Shown: positions 25,401-35,181 of the stretch, piece by piece | Layout: the number at the start of each line of letters is the position of its first letter | Numbering within the stretch: the first letter of the stretch is position 1 | Origin: Deltaproteobacteria bacterium | GTDB taxonomy: Bacteria; Desulfobacterota; Desulfuromonadia; Geobacterales; Geobacteraceae | Reading direction: 5' to 3' | DNA: 64,000 nt | Assembly: GCA_009668975.1 (NCBI GenBank) | Contig: SBEG01000022.1 | Coordinates: 1-64,000 of the forward strand | Translations under genes and position numbers: made by a program | Notes under the pieces: model-generated | Databases searched by the model: none | What the model saw: the letters and a program-made list of their open reading frames with translations, nothing else | Told to the model about the DNA's origin: nothing

Positions 25401-25709
25401 TCAGCGGTCACGTAAAGCATCGATCACCCCGTACAGCCAGAGACAGAGAAGGATGCCTCCGAGCCAGAGAAACGCCGGCAATCGAGGACGCAGAACCTCA
25501 GCAACGGCACGAGGATCAACCGAACCGGCAATCCGGACGACCTGCAGAATCTCCTGCAGTGCCAGGGCTGCCAGCACGACAAAAATCAGCAGCACGAGCG
25601 AGACCAGGGCAATCAGTATCCCGCCCTTCACAACCCGGCCACGGTAGAGCTGCCCGACCCCCGGCAGAACGAGTGCCGAGAGGAGCATCGCTTTGACATT
25701 TTCCTTCAT
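25401..25709 (-). CDS. Small membrane protein (102 aa), unknown function
   Basis: The N-terminal SALVLPGVGQLYRGRVVKGG is the short motif found in DUF5683/TM2-like proteins. Two more hydrophobic segments follow, at about residues 30-52 and 80-98, separated by a charged stretch (AGSVDPRAVAEVLRPR). It stands alone, with a terminator on the downstream side. No function can be offered. Confidence 0.65.
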   Translation of the reverse strand: MKENVKAMLLSALVLPGVGQLYRGRVVKGGILIALVSLVLLIFVVLAALALQEILQVVRIAGSVDPRAVAEVLRPRLPAFLWLGGILLCLWLYGVIDALRDR

Positions 25710-25795
25710 ACAGCCATCCTTGCGGGAAAACCGCTGTCCCGGACTCAGGTCCCGAACAATAAGTTGTTGCTAAATTCGATCATTTTGCTACTATC

Positions 25796-26389
25796 ATGAG
25801 CGATATGAAATCATTCAGTTCAACGCAAAAGCGAAGAGAGGCGATTGCCTCGTTGCTGAGCGACCCCTGCGAAGAGGTGCGGGTCGCCGCGGCAGAAGCT
25901 CTGGAGCGCCTCGAAAGCATCGGCAGCCTTCCCGAAGTCCTCGAAGCCTTGAAAAAGGGTGATCTCGGGACCAAGCTCAAGGCTCTGTACGCTCTCGGCA
26001 GAATCGGCGGAGAACAGGTCATCCCGCCGCTGCTCTATTGTGCCACCCGGCCCGAGGAAGACATTAAGTCGGTAGCCATTGAAGTCCTCGGCAACCTCGG
26101 CCACCCCAAAGCGCTCCCCGTTCTGATGGAGAGTCTGAAAGACCCGAGTCCCACTATCCAGGCGAAAACCATCGCAGCGCTGAAAAACTTCAAAAACCCG
26201 GCTCTTATTCCGGCGCTCCAGCCTTTTCTCACTGCCGGGGATGGACTGCTCGATGCGGAAGCAGCCTGTACCCTGGGGCATATCGCTGACGGCACCTTTG
26301 AGACGAAGATCATGGAACTGCTCCGCTCACCCCACCCACGCACCCGGGAAGCCGCTGCCCAGGCTCTCGGCATCCTGCCCGTCACGTGA
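25796..26389 (+). CDS. HEAT-repeat protein
   Basis: 197 residues made of about five HEAT/PBS-lyase-like repeats, for example LLSDPCEEVRVAAAEALERL, YALGRIGGEQVIPPLLY and VLGNLGHPKALPVLMESLKD. An alternative start is the ATG nine bases on. Such solenoids mediate protein-protein contacts. Its stop overlaps the convergent HD-GYP gene by eight bases, and that gene overlaps another HEAT gene, so the three probably belong together. Confidence 0.82.
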   Translation: MSDMKSFSSTQKRREAIASLLSDPCEEVRVAAAEALERLESIGSLPEVLEALKKGDLGTKLKALYALGRIGGEQVIPPLLYCATRPEEDIKSVAIEVLGNLGHPKALPVLMESLKDPSPTIQAKTIAALKNFKNPALIPALQPFLTAGDGLLDAEAACTLGHIADGTFETKIMELLRSPHPRTREAAAQALGILPVT

Positions 26390-27749
26390 GAAAGTAACGG
26401 CTCACATCGATATTTTTCAGTAACGGATCTACCGGAGTGACAATGGCGGCATAGCGACCGCCATCCTTCCCGGCAAGGCTTACCTGTCTGGGCTTCTCCA
26501 GGGTATTCCCCTCTGCATCGATGATAATTTTGACTGCGGCTTCACTGCTCTCCTGGGGATGCGGTTTCACCACGAGTGCGATTTCGTTGTTGTCCAGCCT
26601 CACCAGGGTTCCCACCGGGTATTCTCCCATCATCTCCGCAAACTTTTCCACCAGATCAACATTCAGGGAGGTGCCGGAAATTCTCCGCATCACATCCAAG
26701 GCGGTTTTTGGTGGAGCCGGTGAATTGTAGGTGCGAAGAGTTGTGATGGCGTCGTAGCAGTCAGCGACCGCCAAAATTTCGGCCAATTGATCAAAATCCC
26801 TTGTCCGTGCCCACTCAGGGTAGCCGCTGCGGTTATATTTGATATGGTGACCGAGCACCGCATCAGTCACCCGAGGATGAATATTCTCCATTTCCTTGAC
26901 GATTTCAGCGCCTTTTTCCACGTGTTTCTTCATTTCCTCATACTCGTCGCCGGACAGCTTTCCCGGTTTATTGAGAATGGCTTTTTCAATTTTTATTTTG
27001 CCGATGTCATGAAGAAGACCGGCGGTGTTCGTATCACACAGCGCTTCCCGGTCCATGCCGAGATAGGCGGCAAGGGCAACGGCGAGTATCCCGACATTGA
27101 CCGAATGATTGAAGGTGTAATTATCGTAATCCTTGATCATGGCCAGGCCGAGCAAGGTGGTATGATCCTTGATCGTCAGGGAGACCATGCTATCGACGAC
27201 CTCATTAATCCGGTCACTGGCCGGAATCCTGCCGCTCTCGATGTCCTTCATGGTTCCGCGTACGGCATTCAGGGCATCATGGTAGGTTCGGACGGCAGCT
27301 TCTCCATCCTCCTCAACAGCGAACCCCTCCTGCACCTCGTCGATACCGTTTTTTATAGTCGTAACACCTTTGTTCGCCAGCTCTGCAAAAACCAGCTCGG
27401 CAGGGAAGTTTTTTCGTGCAAGGAGCGAAGCAAAGAGGAACAGGTCGTCGGCATTTACCCCTGCCACGATAGTCATGGCAAAGATCCCCTTATCAATCAG
27501 CCGTTCGGCCAGTTCAGCAACCGACGAGTTCGGCGCGACAAACAGATTGCTTCCCAGGAACAAAACCCCTTCAACCACGCCAAGGTGAATTTCGGATTTA
27601 TCCAAAAACATCTCGATAAAGATACCGGCAAGCTCGTCCAGGGGCTGACGCACCGCGGGATGGGCCTGAGGATAGAATGCAACCGATTTGATTGAAGCCA
27701 TCAGGAGCATTGCTGCCCGTTGCGCATCCTGGTGAGTTATCTCAGTCAT
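26382..27749 (-). CDS. HD-GYP domain protein (putative c-di-GMP phosphodiesterase)
   Basis: 455 residues. An N-terminal domain of about 130 residues (KSVAFYPQAHPAVRQPLDEL...) is shared with the upstream HEAT gene. The HD-GYP domain has GLLHDIGKIKI (His247, Asp248), NKPGKLSGDE and HHIKYNRSGYP at residues 301-311. The GYP triad is intact but the preceding residues differ from the common HHExxDGxGYP, so activity is probable rather than certain. A C-terminal region after residue 370 is unassigned. It overlaps the upstream HEAT gene by eight bases. Confidence 0.88.
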   Translation of the reverse strand: MTEITHQDAQRAAMLLMASIKSVAFYPQAHPAVRQPLDELAGIFIEMFLDKSEIHLGVVEGVLFLGSNLFVAPNSSVAELAERLIDKGIFAMTIVAGVNADDLFLFASLLARKNFPAELVFAELANKGVTTIKNGIDEVQEGFAVEEDGEAAVRTYHDALNAVRGTMKDIESGRIPASDRINEVVDSMVSLTIKDHTTLLGLAMIKDYDNYTFNHSVNVGILAVALAAYLGMDREALCDTNTAGLLHDIGKIKIEKAILNKPGKLSGDEYEEMKKHVEKGAEIVKEMENIHPRVTDAVLGHHIKYNRSGYPEWARTRDFDQLAEILAVADCYDAITTLRTYNSPAPPKTALDVMRRISGTSLNVDLVEKFAEMMGEYPVGTLVRLDNNEIALVVKPHPQESSEAAVKIIIDAEGNTLEKPRQVSLAGKDGGRYAAIVTPVDPLLKNIDVSRYFLT

Positions 27750-29415
27750 TTTCCCCTCGCGTCCCTTCTCCTAAGTTTTGCAGCACCGCAGCTGAAGCCC
27801 GCCCGATCCGGCCGCCCCGTGATGCGATTTTCCGGAGAAAATCCTGGGACTCTTTCCCGTCCAGGCGGCCGATTGTCTCAAGGGCAAGGAGTTTGAGTTC
27901 CTCCCAGCGTCCGGGAAACAGCACGTGCCTTTTTTCCACAAGCCGGATCAGAGTTCCAAGAGAGCGAGAATCCTTGATCCGTCCGATCGCAAGGAGCGCC
28001 TCTTTTTTCAGGGTAAGGTTTTTCCCCGCGAAATCCCGTTCCAGCACCAGATCGAGGAGCGGTTGCAGGGCACTCTCATTCCTGGTAACCCCGAGCCAGA
28101 GAATGACCTGCCTCCTGATGGCCTTGTTCTGATCCCGGAAAAGATCAAGCAGGAGCATGGTCGCTTCTCGGCCGCCGATTTCGGCCAAAGCGCGGATTGC
28201 TTCAAGCCGCACCCGGGTATCCGCGTGATAGGCGGTCAGAGCCAACCCCTTCACGGCATCCCTGTTCCGCATTTCACCCAAAACCGACGCCGCGGCACGC
28301 ACGACTTGCCAGTTTCCGTCCGTCAGTAATGCCAGAAGCGCAGGCACGGCGGGAGACCCGAGCCGGAGGAGCGCCGTGGTAAGGGCCTTTCGCGCAAACT
28401 GGCAATCGGAGGCGACCAGCCGGGGGATAACTGCGTCAACGGTCTCTTTCCCCTGATGATGCAGAACAAGGTAGACAATTTCCTTCTGCTTGAAACTCTC
28501 GTCTTCCAGATGATCCAGCAGATGCTCGAGCATCGTGCCACCGGCAAGATAATGAAAAGTCCGCAGGGACACGTCACGCTGCTGCTCACTCCGTGTCGCA
28601 TCGGCATTCTGATTGAGCAGACCAAGGAGCATCAGGAAGAGCAGGTCAAAACCGCCGTCTTCTTTCAGGGAACAACCTTTGCCTTCCAGTAAATTGGCCA
28701 TCCGCACATAGCGGCTGTCATCGAACTCTTTCTCCATCAGAGAAAACAGCTCTTGTGCCGTCAGGTCATCGAGCCGATCCAAAGGCTGTTGTTCGACAAC
28801 GCGGCCGGATTCCCCCCAGGCAGCATCGACAGCCGTTCCTGTGTTCCGGTTGGAGCTTCCCCCGGCTTCCCCGTCACTTCCGGCAAGCCCCTCACCAGGA
28901 AAGAATGCCTCGGCAGGCCCGCCGGAAGCACGCTTGGTAAAAACCGCCGAGATGTTTATCTCATTGGCAACAATCGTCGTAATGCCCGACAGGCTGAGAA
29001 ACCTGGCAACGCCGCCTTCGGCAATAAGCCGCTGCGGTTCCTGTGCCAGAAGGGTAATAAAGGCCATGAAATCGGAATAGGTCAGGTCCGGCAGAAAGGA
29101 CAGGCGTTGGATTTCCCGGGTGAAAAGCTCCTTTGCCAGGGACAAGATCATGCGGGAACTTTCAATTTTTTCTTCACGATCGGCAAAGGAAAGCCCGCTT
29201 CGATGCACAACCAGAGAAAGGCCACTTTCAATCATTAAGCCTTTGATTGACTGATAGGCCCGCAGGAGGATCTCTTCGCGCAGGGGATGGCTTACCGGAT
29301 AGAAGGCAAGCGCCTTCAACGCCTTATGGAGCTCCGCAAGAGCCATTCCGCTCCCCTTGAGCATGCCATCGTCAGATTTACCTGCTGGTCTATTGGAATT
29401 TTTTCTTTCAGGCAT
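27742..29415 (-). CDS. HEAT-repeat protein with HD-GYP partner N-domain
   Basis: 557 residues from the ATG at 29415, which has GGGAG six bases upstream; an ATG two codons earlier has no spacing. Residues 25-170 contain KALKALAFYPVSHPLREEIL, a domain homologous to the N-terminus of the following HD-GYP protein. A low-complexity linker follows, then C-terminal HEAT repeats (ALLALLTDGNWQVVRAAASV, LEAIRALAEIGGREATMLLL, KKEALLAIGRIKDSRSLGTL). It is likely a scaffold or sensor acting with the HD-GYP enzyme. Confidence 0.78.
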   Translation of the reverse strand: MPERKNSNRPAGKSDDGMLKGSGMALAELHKALKALAFYPVSHPLREEILLRAYQSIKGLMIESGLSLVVHRSGLSFADREEKIESSRMILSLAKELFTREIQRLSFLPDLTYSDFMAFITLLAQEPQRLIAEGGVARFLSLSGITTIVANEINISAVFTKRASGGPAEAFFPGEGLAGSDGEAGGSSNRNTGTAVDAAWGESGRVVEQQPLDRLDDLTAQELFSLMEKEFDDSRYVRMANLLEGKGCSLKEDGGFDLLFLMLLGLLNQNADATRSEQQRDVSLRTFHYLAGGTMLEHLLDHLEDESFKQKEIVYLVLHHQGKETVDAVIPRLVASDCQFARKALTTALLRLGSPAVPALLALLTDGNWQVVRAAASVLGEMRNRDAVKGLALTAYHADTRVRLEAIRALAEIGGREATMLLLDLFRDQNKAIRRQVILWLGVTRNESALQPLLDLVLERDFAGKNLTLKKEALLAIGRIKDSRSLGTLIRLVEKRHVLFPGRWEELKLLALETIGRLDGKESQDFLRKIASRGGRIGRASAAVLQNLGEGTRGEND

Positions 29416-29482
29416 TGCCATCTCCCGATGGTCCTTGATCGGCCGCTTAGCTCCTGGCTTTCCCCGGGCCGCACCGCTCCTG

Positions 29483-31552
29483 TTATAAAGGATACCCCAA
29501 ACGCTTCACTGTCTCGGCCGGAGCCAGGTCAAAGTGGGAAAACTCCATGGTGAAACTTCCGCGTCCTTTGGTGGCACTCCTGAGTTCAGACATATAGCCG
29601 AACATTTCCGCCAACGGCACGCTCGCCCGGATAATTTCCAACCCCGCCCGGGAAGAAACGCCGTCAACCCGGCCGCGTTTTTTCTGCAGTGAGCCGAGCA
29701 CCCTGCCGGTGCAGTCAGCCGGGGCAGTCAGTTCAAGTGACATGATCGGTTCGAGCAGTGCCGACCCGGAACTCCGCAAAGCCATCATCAGTCCCCGTTG
29801 GGTGGCGGCGCGCAGACCGGTTTCGGTGGTGAAACCGGGTTCGAGGGGAGCCTCCAGAATTCGCACCTCCAGGTCCGTCAGCGGATAGCCGAAAAGACCT
29901 CCCACCAGGCATGACTGTTTCACCAGCCCGCCCAAAAGTTCCAGCATTTCAGCAGGAAGGGGCGACTCATCCGGCGCAGGCAGTTCGACCCGCACACCAC
30001 TACCGCGCTGCAGCGGGGCAAGCCGCACCAGCACCTCACCCCCCTGAATCTTGCCCTCGAGCTCCCGCCGGAAAACTTCCCGGTGCTCGATGACACGTTT
30101 TGGCGTCTCCCGGTAGACAACCTGCGGACGCCCGGTCTTTATCTCCACACCGAAATCCCGCAGCAGGCGATCGGCAATGATCTCCAGGTGGAGCTCTCCC
30201 ATTCCTGTCAGGATGGTCTGCCCGGTCTCTTCATCCTCCCGGACACGGAACGTGGGATCTTCCCACTGGAGTTTTTCCAATGCCAAAGGCAGCTTTTCCC
30301 GGTCTTCGGCCCCTCTCGGCTCTACCGCCAGCGAGACCACCGGATCGGGGATGGCAAGACCTTTCAGCAGGATACGATGGGAATTGTCACAGAGAGTATC
30401 ACCGGTCAGTACATCCTTGAGGCCCGAGATCGCCACAATGTCACCGGCTGACGCCTCATCGAGACGCTCCCGCTTATGGGAATGCATCCTGAAGAGGTGC
30501 GCCACCTTTTCCGTGCTGTTGCGGGTCGTATTGAAAACCGTTGTCCCGGCACGCAGCGTGCCGGCATAGATCCGCAGGAAAGTAAGCTTACGGCCCTCAT
30601 CGGAAAAAACCTTGAAGGCCAGTCCGCAGAATGGCGCCTTGGCATCACAGCGGACTTCCTCCGCGATGTCACTTCCGGAGCGAATTCCCGCCGCAGGAGG
30701 AACATCAAGCGGAGAAGGCAGGTACGCTCCCACAGCATCAAGCAAGGGCTGGATCCCTTTGTTACGGAGTGCGGCACCGAGAAAGACCGGAAAGAGCCGG
30801 GAGGAGATGGTACCCTTGCGGATCGCCAGTCGTAGCCGGGCCGGATCAACGAAGATGCCGTCGATATAATCAGTGAGAATGGTATCATCGAAATCGGCGG
30901 CGGCTTCAATGATGGCCTCTCGTGCTGTATGGAATTCAGCCTGCAACTCCGCAGGGAGCGGCAGCCGCTCCACGGTCATGCCCTGATCCGCATCAAGGAA
31001 CCGCAGAAACTCCCCGGACAGGAGGTCTACCACTCCGGAAAAATTTCCTTCGTTCCCAACGGGCAGCTGCAGCAGGAGCGGGCGGGCGCCAAGCCGCTTC
31101 GTCATCTGCTCCAGCACCGTCCGGTAGTCGGCGCCGACCCGGTCCATCTTGTTAATGAAACAGATTCGCGGGACGCCGTAACGGTCGGCCTGCTTCCAGA
31201 CCGATTCGCTCTGGGGCTCGACTCCTTCGACGGCACTGAAGATGGCAACGGCGCCATCCAGCACGCGCATGCTCCGCTCAACCTCGATCGTAAAATCAAT
31301 GTGTCCCGGGGTATCGATGAGGTTGACCCAGTAGCCTTGCCAGCGGCAGGTCGTCGTCGTAGCGGTAATGGTAATGCCCCGCTCCTGCTCCTGGGGCATC
31401 CAGTCCATGACTGCCTGGCCGTCATGAACCTCTCCCATCTTGTGGGTCTCACCGGCATAGAAGAGAATCCGCTCCGATACCGTTGTCTTTCCGGCGTCGA
31501 TGTGGGAGATGATCCCGATGTTGCGGATTGTATCAAGAGAGGGGGGGTCCAT
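29483..31552 (-). CDS. fusA: Elongation factor G (stand-alone paralogue)
   Basis: 689 residues, full length. GTPase motifs: G1 SHIDAGKTT, switch [35 protein letters not shown] and [10 protein letters not shown] mark domains III-V. EF-G drives translocation and, with RRF, ribosome recycling. It is not in a str operon (no rpsL, rpsG or tuf nearby), so it is probably a second copy, like the EF-G2 paralogues. It is divergent from PBP1A. Confidence 0.93.
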   Translation of the reverse strand: MDPPSLDTIRNIGIISHIDAGKTTVSERILFYAGETHKMGEVHDGQAVMDWMPQEQERGITITATTTTCRWQGYWVNLIDTPGHIDFTIEVERSMRVLDGAVAIFSAVEGVEPQSESVWKQADRYGVPRICFINKMDRVGADYRTVLEQMTKRLGARPLLLQLPVGNEGNFSGVVDLLSGEFLRFLDADQGMTVERLPLPAELQAEFHTAREAIIEAAADFDDTILTDYIDGIFVDPARLRLAIRKGTISSRLFPVFLGAALRNKGIQPLLDAVGAYLPSPLDVPPAAGIRSGSDIAEEVRCDAKAPFCGLAFKVFSDEGRKLTFLRIYAGTLRAGTTVFNTTRNSTEKVAHLFRMHSHKRERLDEASAGDIVAISGLKDVLTGDTLCDNSHRILLKGLAIPDPVVSLAVEPRGAEDREKLPLALEKLQWEDPTFRVREDEETGQTILTGMGELHLEIIADRLLRDFGVEIKTGRPQVVYRETPKRVIEHREVFRRELEGKIQGGEVLVRLAPLQRGSGVRVELPAPDESPLPAEMLELLGGLVKQSCLVGGLFGYPLTDLEVRILEAPLEPGFTTETGLRAATQRGLMMALRSSGSALLEPIMSLELTAPADCTGRVLGSLQKKRGRVDGVSSRAGLEIIRASVPLAEMFGYMSELRSATKGRGSFTMEFSHFDLAPAETVKRLGYPL

Positions 31553-31740
31553 AAAGCCTCACAAGGTCTGAAGACATCCGTATTATACCGGCCAAGGCCC
31601 CCATGGCAAGGGAAAAGTGCCGTCAAGGAAAGACCGCTGAGGAAGAATCATACCAGTTATCCCTTGATATTACGAGACCAGATGTTCTATTCTTTCCGGA
31701 TGATAAAACTTTCAATTCTAGGAAACGGAGTTCAATTATT

Positions 31741-34218
31741 ATGGCGGTAACCCCGGAACATGGCAAAACTCCTGGAACCAGGCGACGTAAATCCGGCAAA
31801 AAAATTCTACCGATCCTGCTGATATCCCTGGCCGTTCTGGCCCTGGTTTGCGTGGTCGGTTGTGGTGGATACTTTCTCTACCTCCTGACATCCCTGCCAA
31901 AAGTAGACCGCCTTGCCGACTACCGGCCACCTATCGTCTCCCAGGTTTTCTCCGATGACGGTACCCTGGTGGGAGAATTTTACCTGGAACGGCGTACCGT
32001 AGTCCCGGTGGATAAAATCCCGAAAAAGCTCATTCAGGCCTTTGTCTCCGCGGAAGATTCAAACTTTTTCCAGCATAAAGGGCTTGATTACCCGGGAATA
32101 ATCCGGGCTGCGTTGAAAAATCTCATGACCATGAGCAAAAAGGAGGGCGCCTCGACGATTACTCAGCAGGTTGCGCGCTCCATGTTATTGACTCCGGAGA
32201 AAAAGTATTCCCGCAAACTCAAGGAAGCAATCCTGGCCAAGAGGATGGAGGAAAAACTTTCCAAGGACGAAATTCTCTATATCTATCTGAACCAGATTTA
32301 CCTGGGCAGCGGCTCCTATGGTGTCGAGATCGCCTCTGAAACCTATTTCGGCAAGGAAGTGGAAAACCTCAACCTGGCGGAAATGGCCATGCTGGCGGGG
32401 CTTACGAAAGGGCCGGAACTCTATTCTCCCATCAAACATTTCGACCGGGCGCGAGAACGCCAGGAGTACGTCTTGCAAAGGATGGTGAAGGAAGGGTACA
32501 TCACCGAAGCGGAGGCGGAGCATGCCCGCAAAACCCCGGTCGTCATTTCATCCCTCAAAAAGATGAACAGCGACCAGTCAGCCTATTTCCTTGAGCACAT
32601 CCGCATCCAGCTTGAAGCGAAATACGGAGAAGACCTCTTGTACAAGGGCGGTATGAAAATCTATACCACCATGAACGCCGACATGCAGAAGGCCGCCCAT
32701 GAAAATGTACTGAACGGCCTCAAGGCCGTGGACAAGCGGCAGGGATTTCGCGGGCCGGTCAAAAGGCTGAACCAGGAAGAAATCGAGCAATTCTGCCGCA
32801 AGGTTGAACAGAGCATCAGCACCGCCAGCCTGAAAGCGGGGGAGACCTACCAGGGCGTGGTAATCGCGGCCAACCTGGCGAAAAAGGAACTCACGCTGCG
32901 CGTTGGCGACCGAATAGGAACCTTGGGAAAGAAAAACATGGCTTGGGCCGGCAAGGTACCTTTATTGGATTCCTATGGAATGGACAAAAACAAAGAGAAA
33001 AAGGCCATTGCCCCGGGAGCGGTTCTCGAGGTTTCCGTGGTTACCCCCGACAACAACAAGCAGGGAGCTGTATTCGCATTGGACCAGGAACCTCTTGCCC
33101 AGGCGGCACTGATCGCGCTTGACCCGAAAAGCGGGGCGGTAAAAGCCATGATCGGAGGCTACGATTTCCGTCGCAGCCAGTTCAATCGAGCGGTTCAGGC
33201 ACGAAGGAATCCCGGCTCGGCATTCAAACCCATCATCTATGCCGCGGCTCTGGACAGCGGAATGACCGCTGCATCGATTATCGATGACTCTCCGGTCGAA
33301 TATACCTTGACCGCGGAAAAATCCTGGAAGCCGCGAAACTATGACAATAAATTCCGTGGCCCGGTGACGATGCGTGAGGCCCTGACCAATTCCATCAATA
33401 TCGTAAGCATCAAAATTCTGGAAAACATTGGCGTGAGTTATGCCATTCAGTACGCGAAAAAACTCGGGATTACTTCATCACTCTCCCCCAATCTCGCCCT
33501 GGCCCTCGGCGCTTCCAGTGTGACCCCCCTGGAACTCACCTCGGCCTATGCGGTTTTTGCCTCGGGCGGTTTCAGAACGACCCCGTACTTCATCACCAAG
33601 GTCGTGGCTGGAGATGGCCTGACGCTGGAAGAAGTTTTACCGCCGAAATTGCCGGTCCTCGCACCACTGTCATCCGCCAGCGAAGAAAGTCAGCCGGAAC
33701 CGGAACCCTCGTTTGATGGCGCGGTTCTTTCCGCCATACCGGTCGTTTCCCCGGAAACTTCCTATATCATCACCAACCTGATGGAAAGCGTTGTCAGCAG
33801 CGGTACCGGCCAACGGGCAAGAGCCCTCGGACGCCCGGTTGCCGGGAAAACCGGAACGACCAATGACATGAAAGACGCCTGGTTTATCGGCTATGTTCCC
33901 CAGCTGATCGCCGGCGTCTGGGTGGGATACGATCAGGAGCGATCCCTGGGGGCCAGCGGTTCCGGCGGACAGGCGGCTGCGCCCATCTGGACCGGCTTCA
34001 TGCGCAAGGCCCTGGTAAACATCCCGATACAACCATTCGTGCCGCCAGCGGATGTCTCCTTTGTCTCTATCGAGCCTCGCAGCGGGCGTCTGGCCAGACA
34101 GGGTCAACCAAACAGCATCATGGAATGTTTTGTCGCCGGAACGGAGCCAACCGAGTACGGTGAGGAGAAACAGCCGCAAGAACCCGGTCCGAAACCTCCG
34201 ACGGTCCAATGGGAATAA
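31741..34218 (+). CDS. mrcA: Penicillin-binding protein 1A (bifunctional class A PBP)
   Basis: 825 residues from the ATG at 31741 (GGAG ten bases upstream). One membrane anchor (ILPILLISLAVLALVCVVG). The GT51 transglycosylase has Glu105 in AEDSNFFQHKG, then STITQQVAR and LNQIYLGSGSYGV. An OB-like insert follows. The transpeptidase carries Ser493 (SAFK), SIN and Lys703 (KTGTT). Its C-terminus is Pro-rich and ends at TVQWE. It polymerises and cross-links peptidoglycan. No divergent pilM operon is present, unlike many proteobacteria. Confidence 0.96.
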   Translation: MAVTPEHGKTPGTRRRKSGKKILPILLISLAVLALVCVVGCGGYFLYLLTSLPKVDRLADYRPPIVSQVFSDDGTLVGEFYLERRTVVPVDKIPKKLIQAFVSAEDSNFFQHKGLDYPGIIRAALKNLMTMSKKEGASTITQQVARSMLLTPEKKYSRKLKEAILAKRMEEKLSKDEILYIYLNQIYLGSGSYGVEIASETYFGKEVENLNLAEMAMLAGLTKGPELYSPIKHFDRARERQEYVLQRMVKEGYITEAEAEHARKTPVVISSLKKMNSDQSAYFLEHIRIQLEAKYGEDLLYKGGMKIYTTMNADMQKAAHENVLNGLKAVDKRQGFRGPVKRLNQEEIEQFCRKVEQSISTASLKAGETYQGVVIAANLAKKELTLRVGDRIGTLGKKNMAWAGKVPLLDSYGMDKNKEKKAIAPGAVLEVSVVTPDNNKQGAVFALDQEPLAQAALIALDPKSGAVKAMIGGYDFRRSQFNRAVQARRNPGSAFKPIIYAAALDSGMTAASIIDDSPVEYTLTAEKSWKPRNYDNKFRGPVTMREALTNSINIVSIKILENIGVSYAIQYAKKLGITSSLSPNLALALGASSVTPLELTSAYAVFASGGFRTTPYFITKVVAGDGLTLEEVLPPKLPVLAPLSSASEESQPEPEPSFDGAVLSAIPVVSPETSYIITNLMESVVSSGTGQRARALGRPVAGKTGTTNDMKDAWFIGYVPQLIAGVWVGYDQERSLGASGSGGQAAAPIWTGFMRKALVNIPIQPFVPPADVSFVSIEPRSGRLARQGQPNSIMECFVAGTEPTEYGEEKQPQEPGPKPPTVQWE

Positions 34219-34362
34219 TTACTGTAATAGCAACGTGTTACATCACACAACAAGGTTGAATCAGGCCAGGGAAGCTGTTCCACAGCCGGAAGAGCCGCTA
34301 AAACGCCCGTTTTTGCTGGCTTTTGCCACCGGTCAAAATTCATTTTTCCGTTAAATTAACCC

Positions 34363-34390
34363 TTGCAAACTCCAATTTAACGTTTATAGT
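34363..34390 (+). promoter_or_regulatory. Probable sigma-70 promoter of the HU gene
   Basis: TTGCAA and TATAGT are separated by 16 bases, about 40 bases before the HU start, in an AT-rich stretch. A strong Shine-Dalgarno (AAAGGAGGG) follows. Assigned by pattern only. Confidence 0.5.
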
Positions 34391-34429
34391 AATGATAATT
34401 TATCCCTACATTTTCAAAGGAGGGCCAGT

Positions 34430-34717
34430 ATGACCAAAGCAGAACTCGTGGAAGCCGTGGCAAAATCTTCCAACCTTACCAAGGCAGCAGCGGAAAAAGC
34501 AGTAGGTGCATTCATCAATGCGGTAAGCGCTGCCCTGAAAAAAGGTGACCGGGTAACACTTGTTGGCTTCGGAAGTTTCGAAGTAGCCACCAGGAAAGCA
34601 CGTGTCGGCAGAAACCCGCAAACAGGCAAGGAAATTAAGATCGCGGCGGCAAAAGTTCCCAAGTTCCGTCCCGGTAAAGCTTTGAAAACAGCAGTAGCAC
34701 CCGCCAAAAAGAAGTAG
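34430..34717 (+). CDS. hup: DNA-binding protein HU
   Basis: 95 residues. [20 protein letters not shown] begins the helical dimer base. [20 protein letters not shown] starts the beta arm, and [16 protein letters not shown] is the DNA-intercalating tip with its proline. It ends with a Lys-rich tail. HU and IHF subunits are hard to separate by eye; the GRNPQTG arm and KIAAAK favour HU. It is monocistronic with its own promoter and a downstream terminator. Confidence 0.96.
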   Translation: MTKAELVEAVAKSSNLTKAAAEKAVGAFINAVSAALKKGDRVTLVGFGSFEVATRKARVGRNPQTGKEIKIAAAKVPKFRPGKALKTAVAPAKKK

Positions 34718-34915
34718 TGCCCCGTGCCTTTCATCCGCCCCGCTTGTACCGGGAAGGGATGAATCGCATGCGGAGATGGGAGTTTTAATTTCAGCCGGAT
34801 ACTTTCTCTTTTTACTTTGTACTACGGCTGCGTTTCGCTTCCAGGAGAGACATCCACTGCCTCCCTTGGCGGTCTGCATATCCTCTGGTCCACTAATATA
34901 CTGACAAAAAAGAAT

Positions 34916-34943
34916 GCCCCGCATCGTAGCGGGGCTTTTTTTT
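34916..34943 (+). terminator. Intrinsic terminator downstream of HU
   Basis: GCCCCGC and GCGGGGC form a stem around ATCGTA, followed by eight T. It lies about 200 bases after the HU stop. The bases between the stop and the hairpin show no gene, and neither do the 240 bases from the hairpin to the AsmA-like gene. Confidence 0.92.
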
Positions 34944-35181
34944 AGGGTCGGCAAGAAATTTCTTTCTGCCCCAACATTGCACGATATACTTGCATGACAA
35001 GAGCCGCTGACAGGGCTGACAGGAAAGATGAGCCGGGTTGACACCACCGCAACCGGTACCAGACCCAGGCGACTATTAGGACACCCGGCAGATAAAAACC
35101 AATCTTCTCTCGATCCGCTGCGGATTATTCGCCGTTTACCGCCAGCGTATTTGACTCTCAAAATATTTGCAAAGAGCGATC

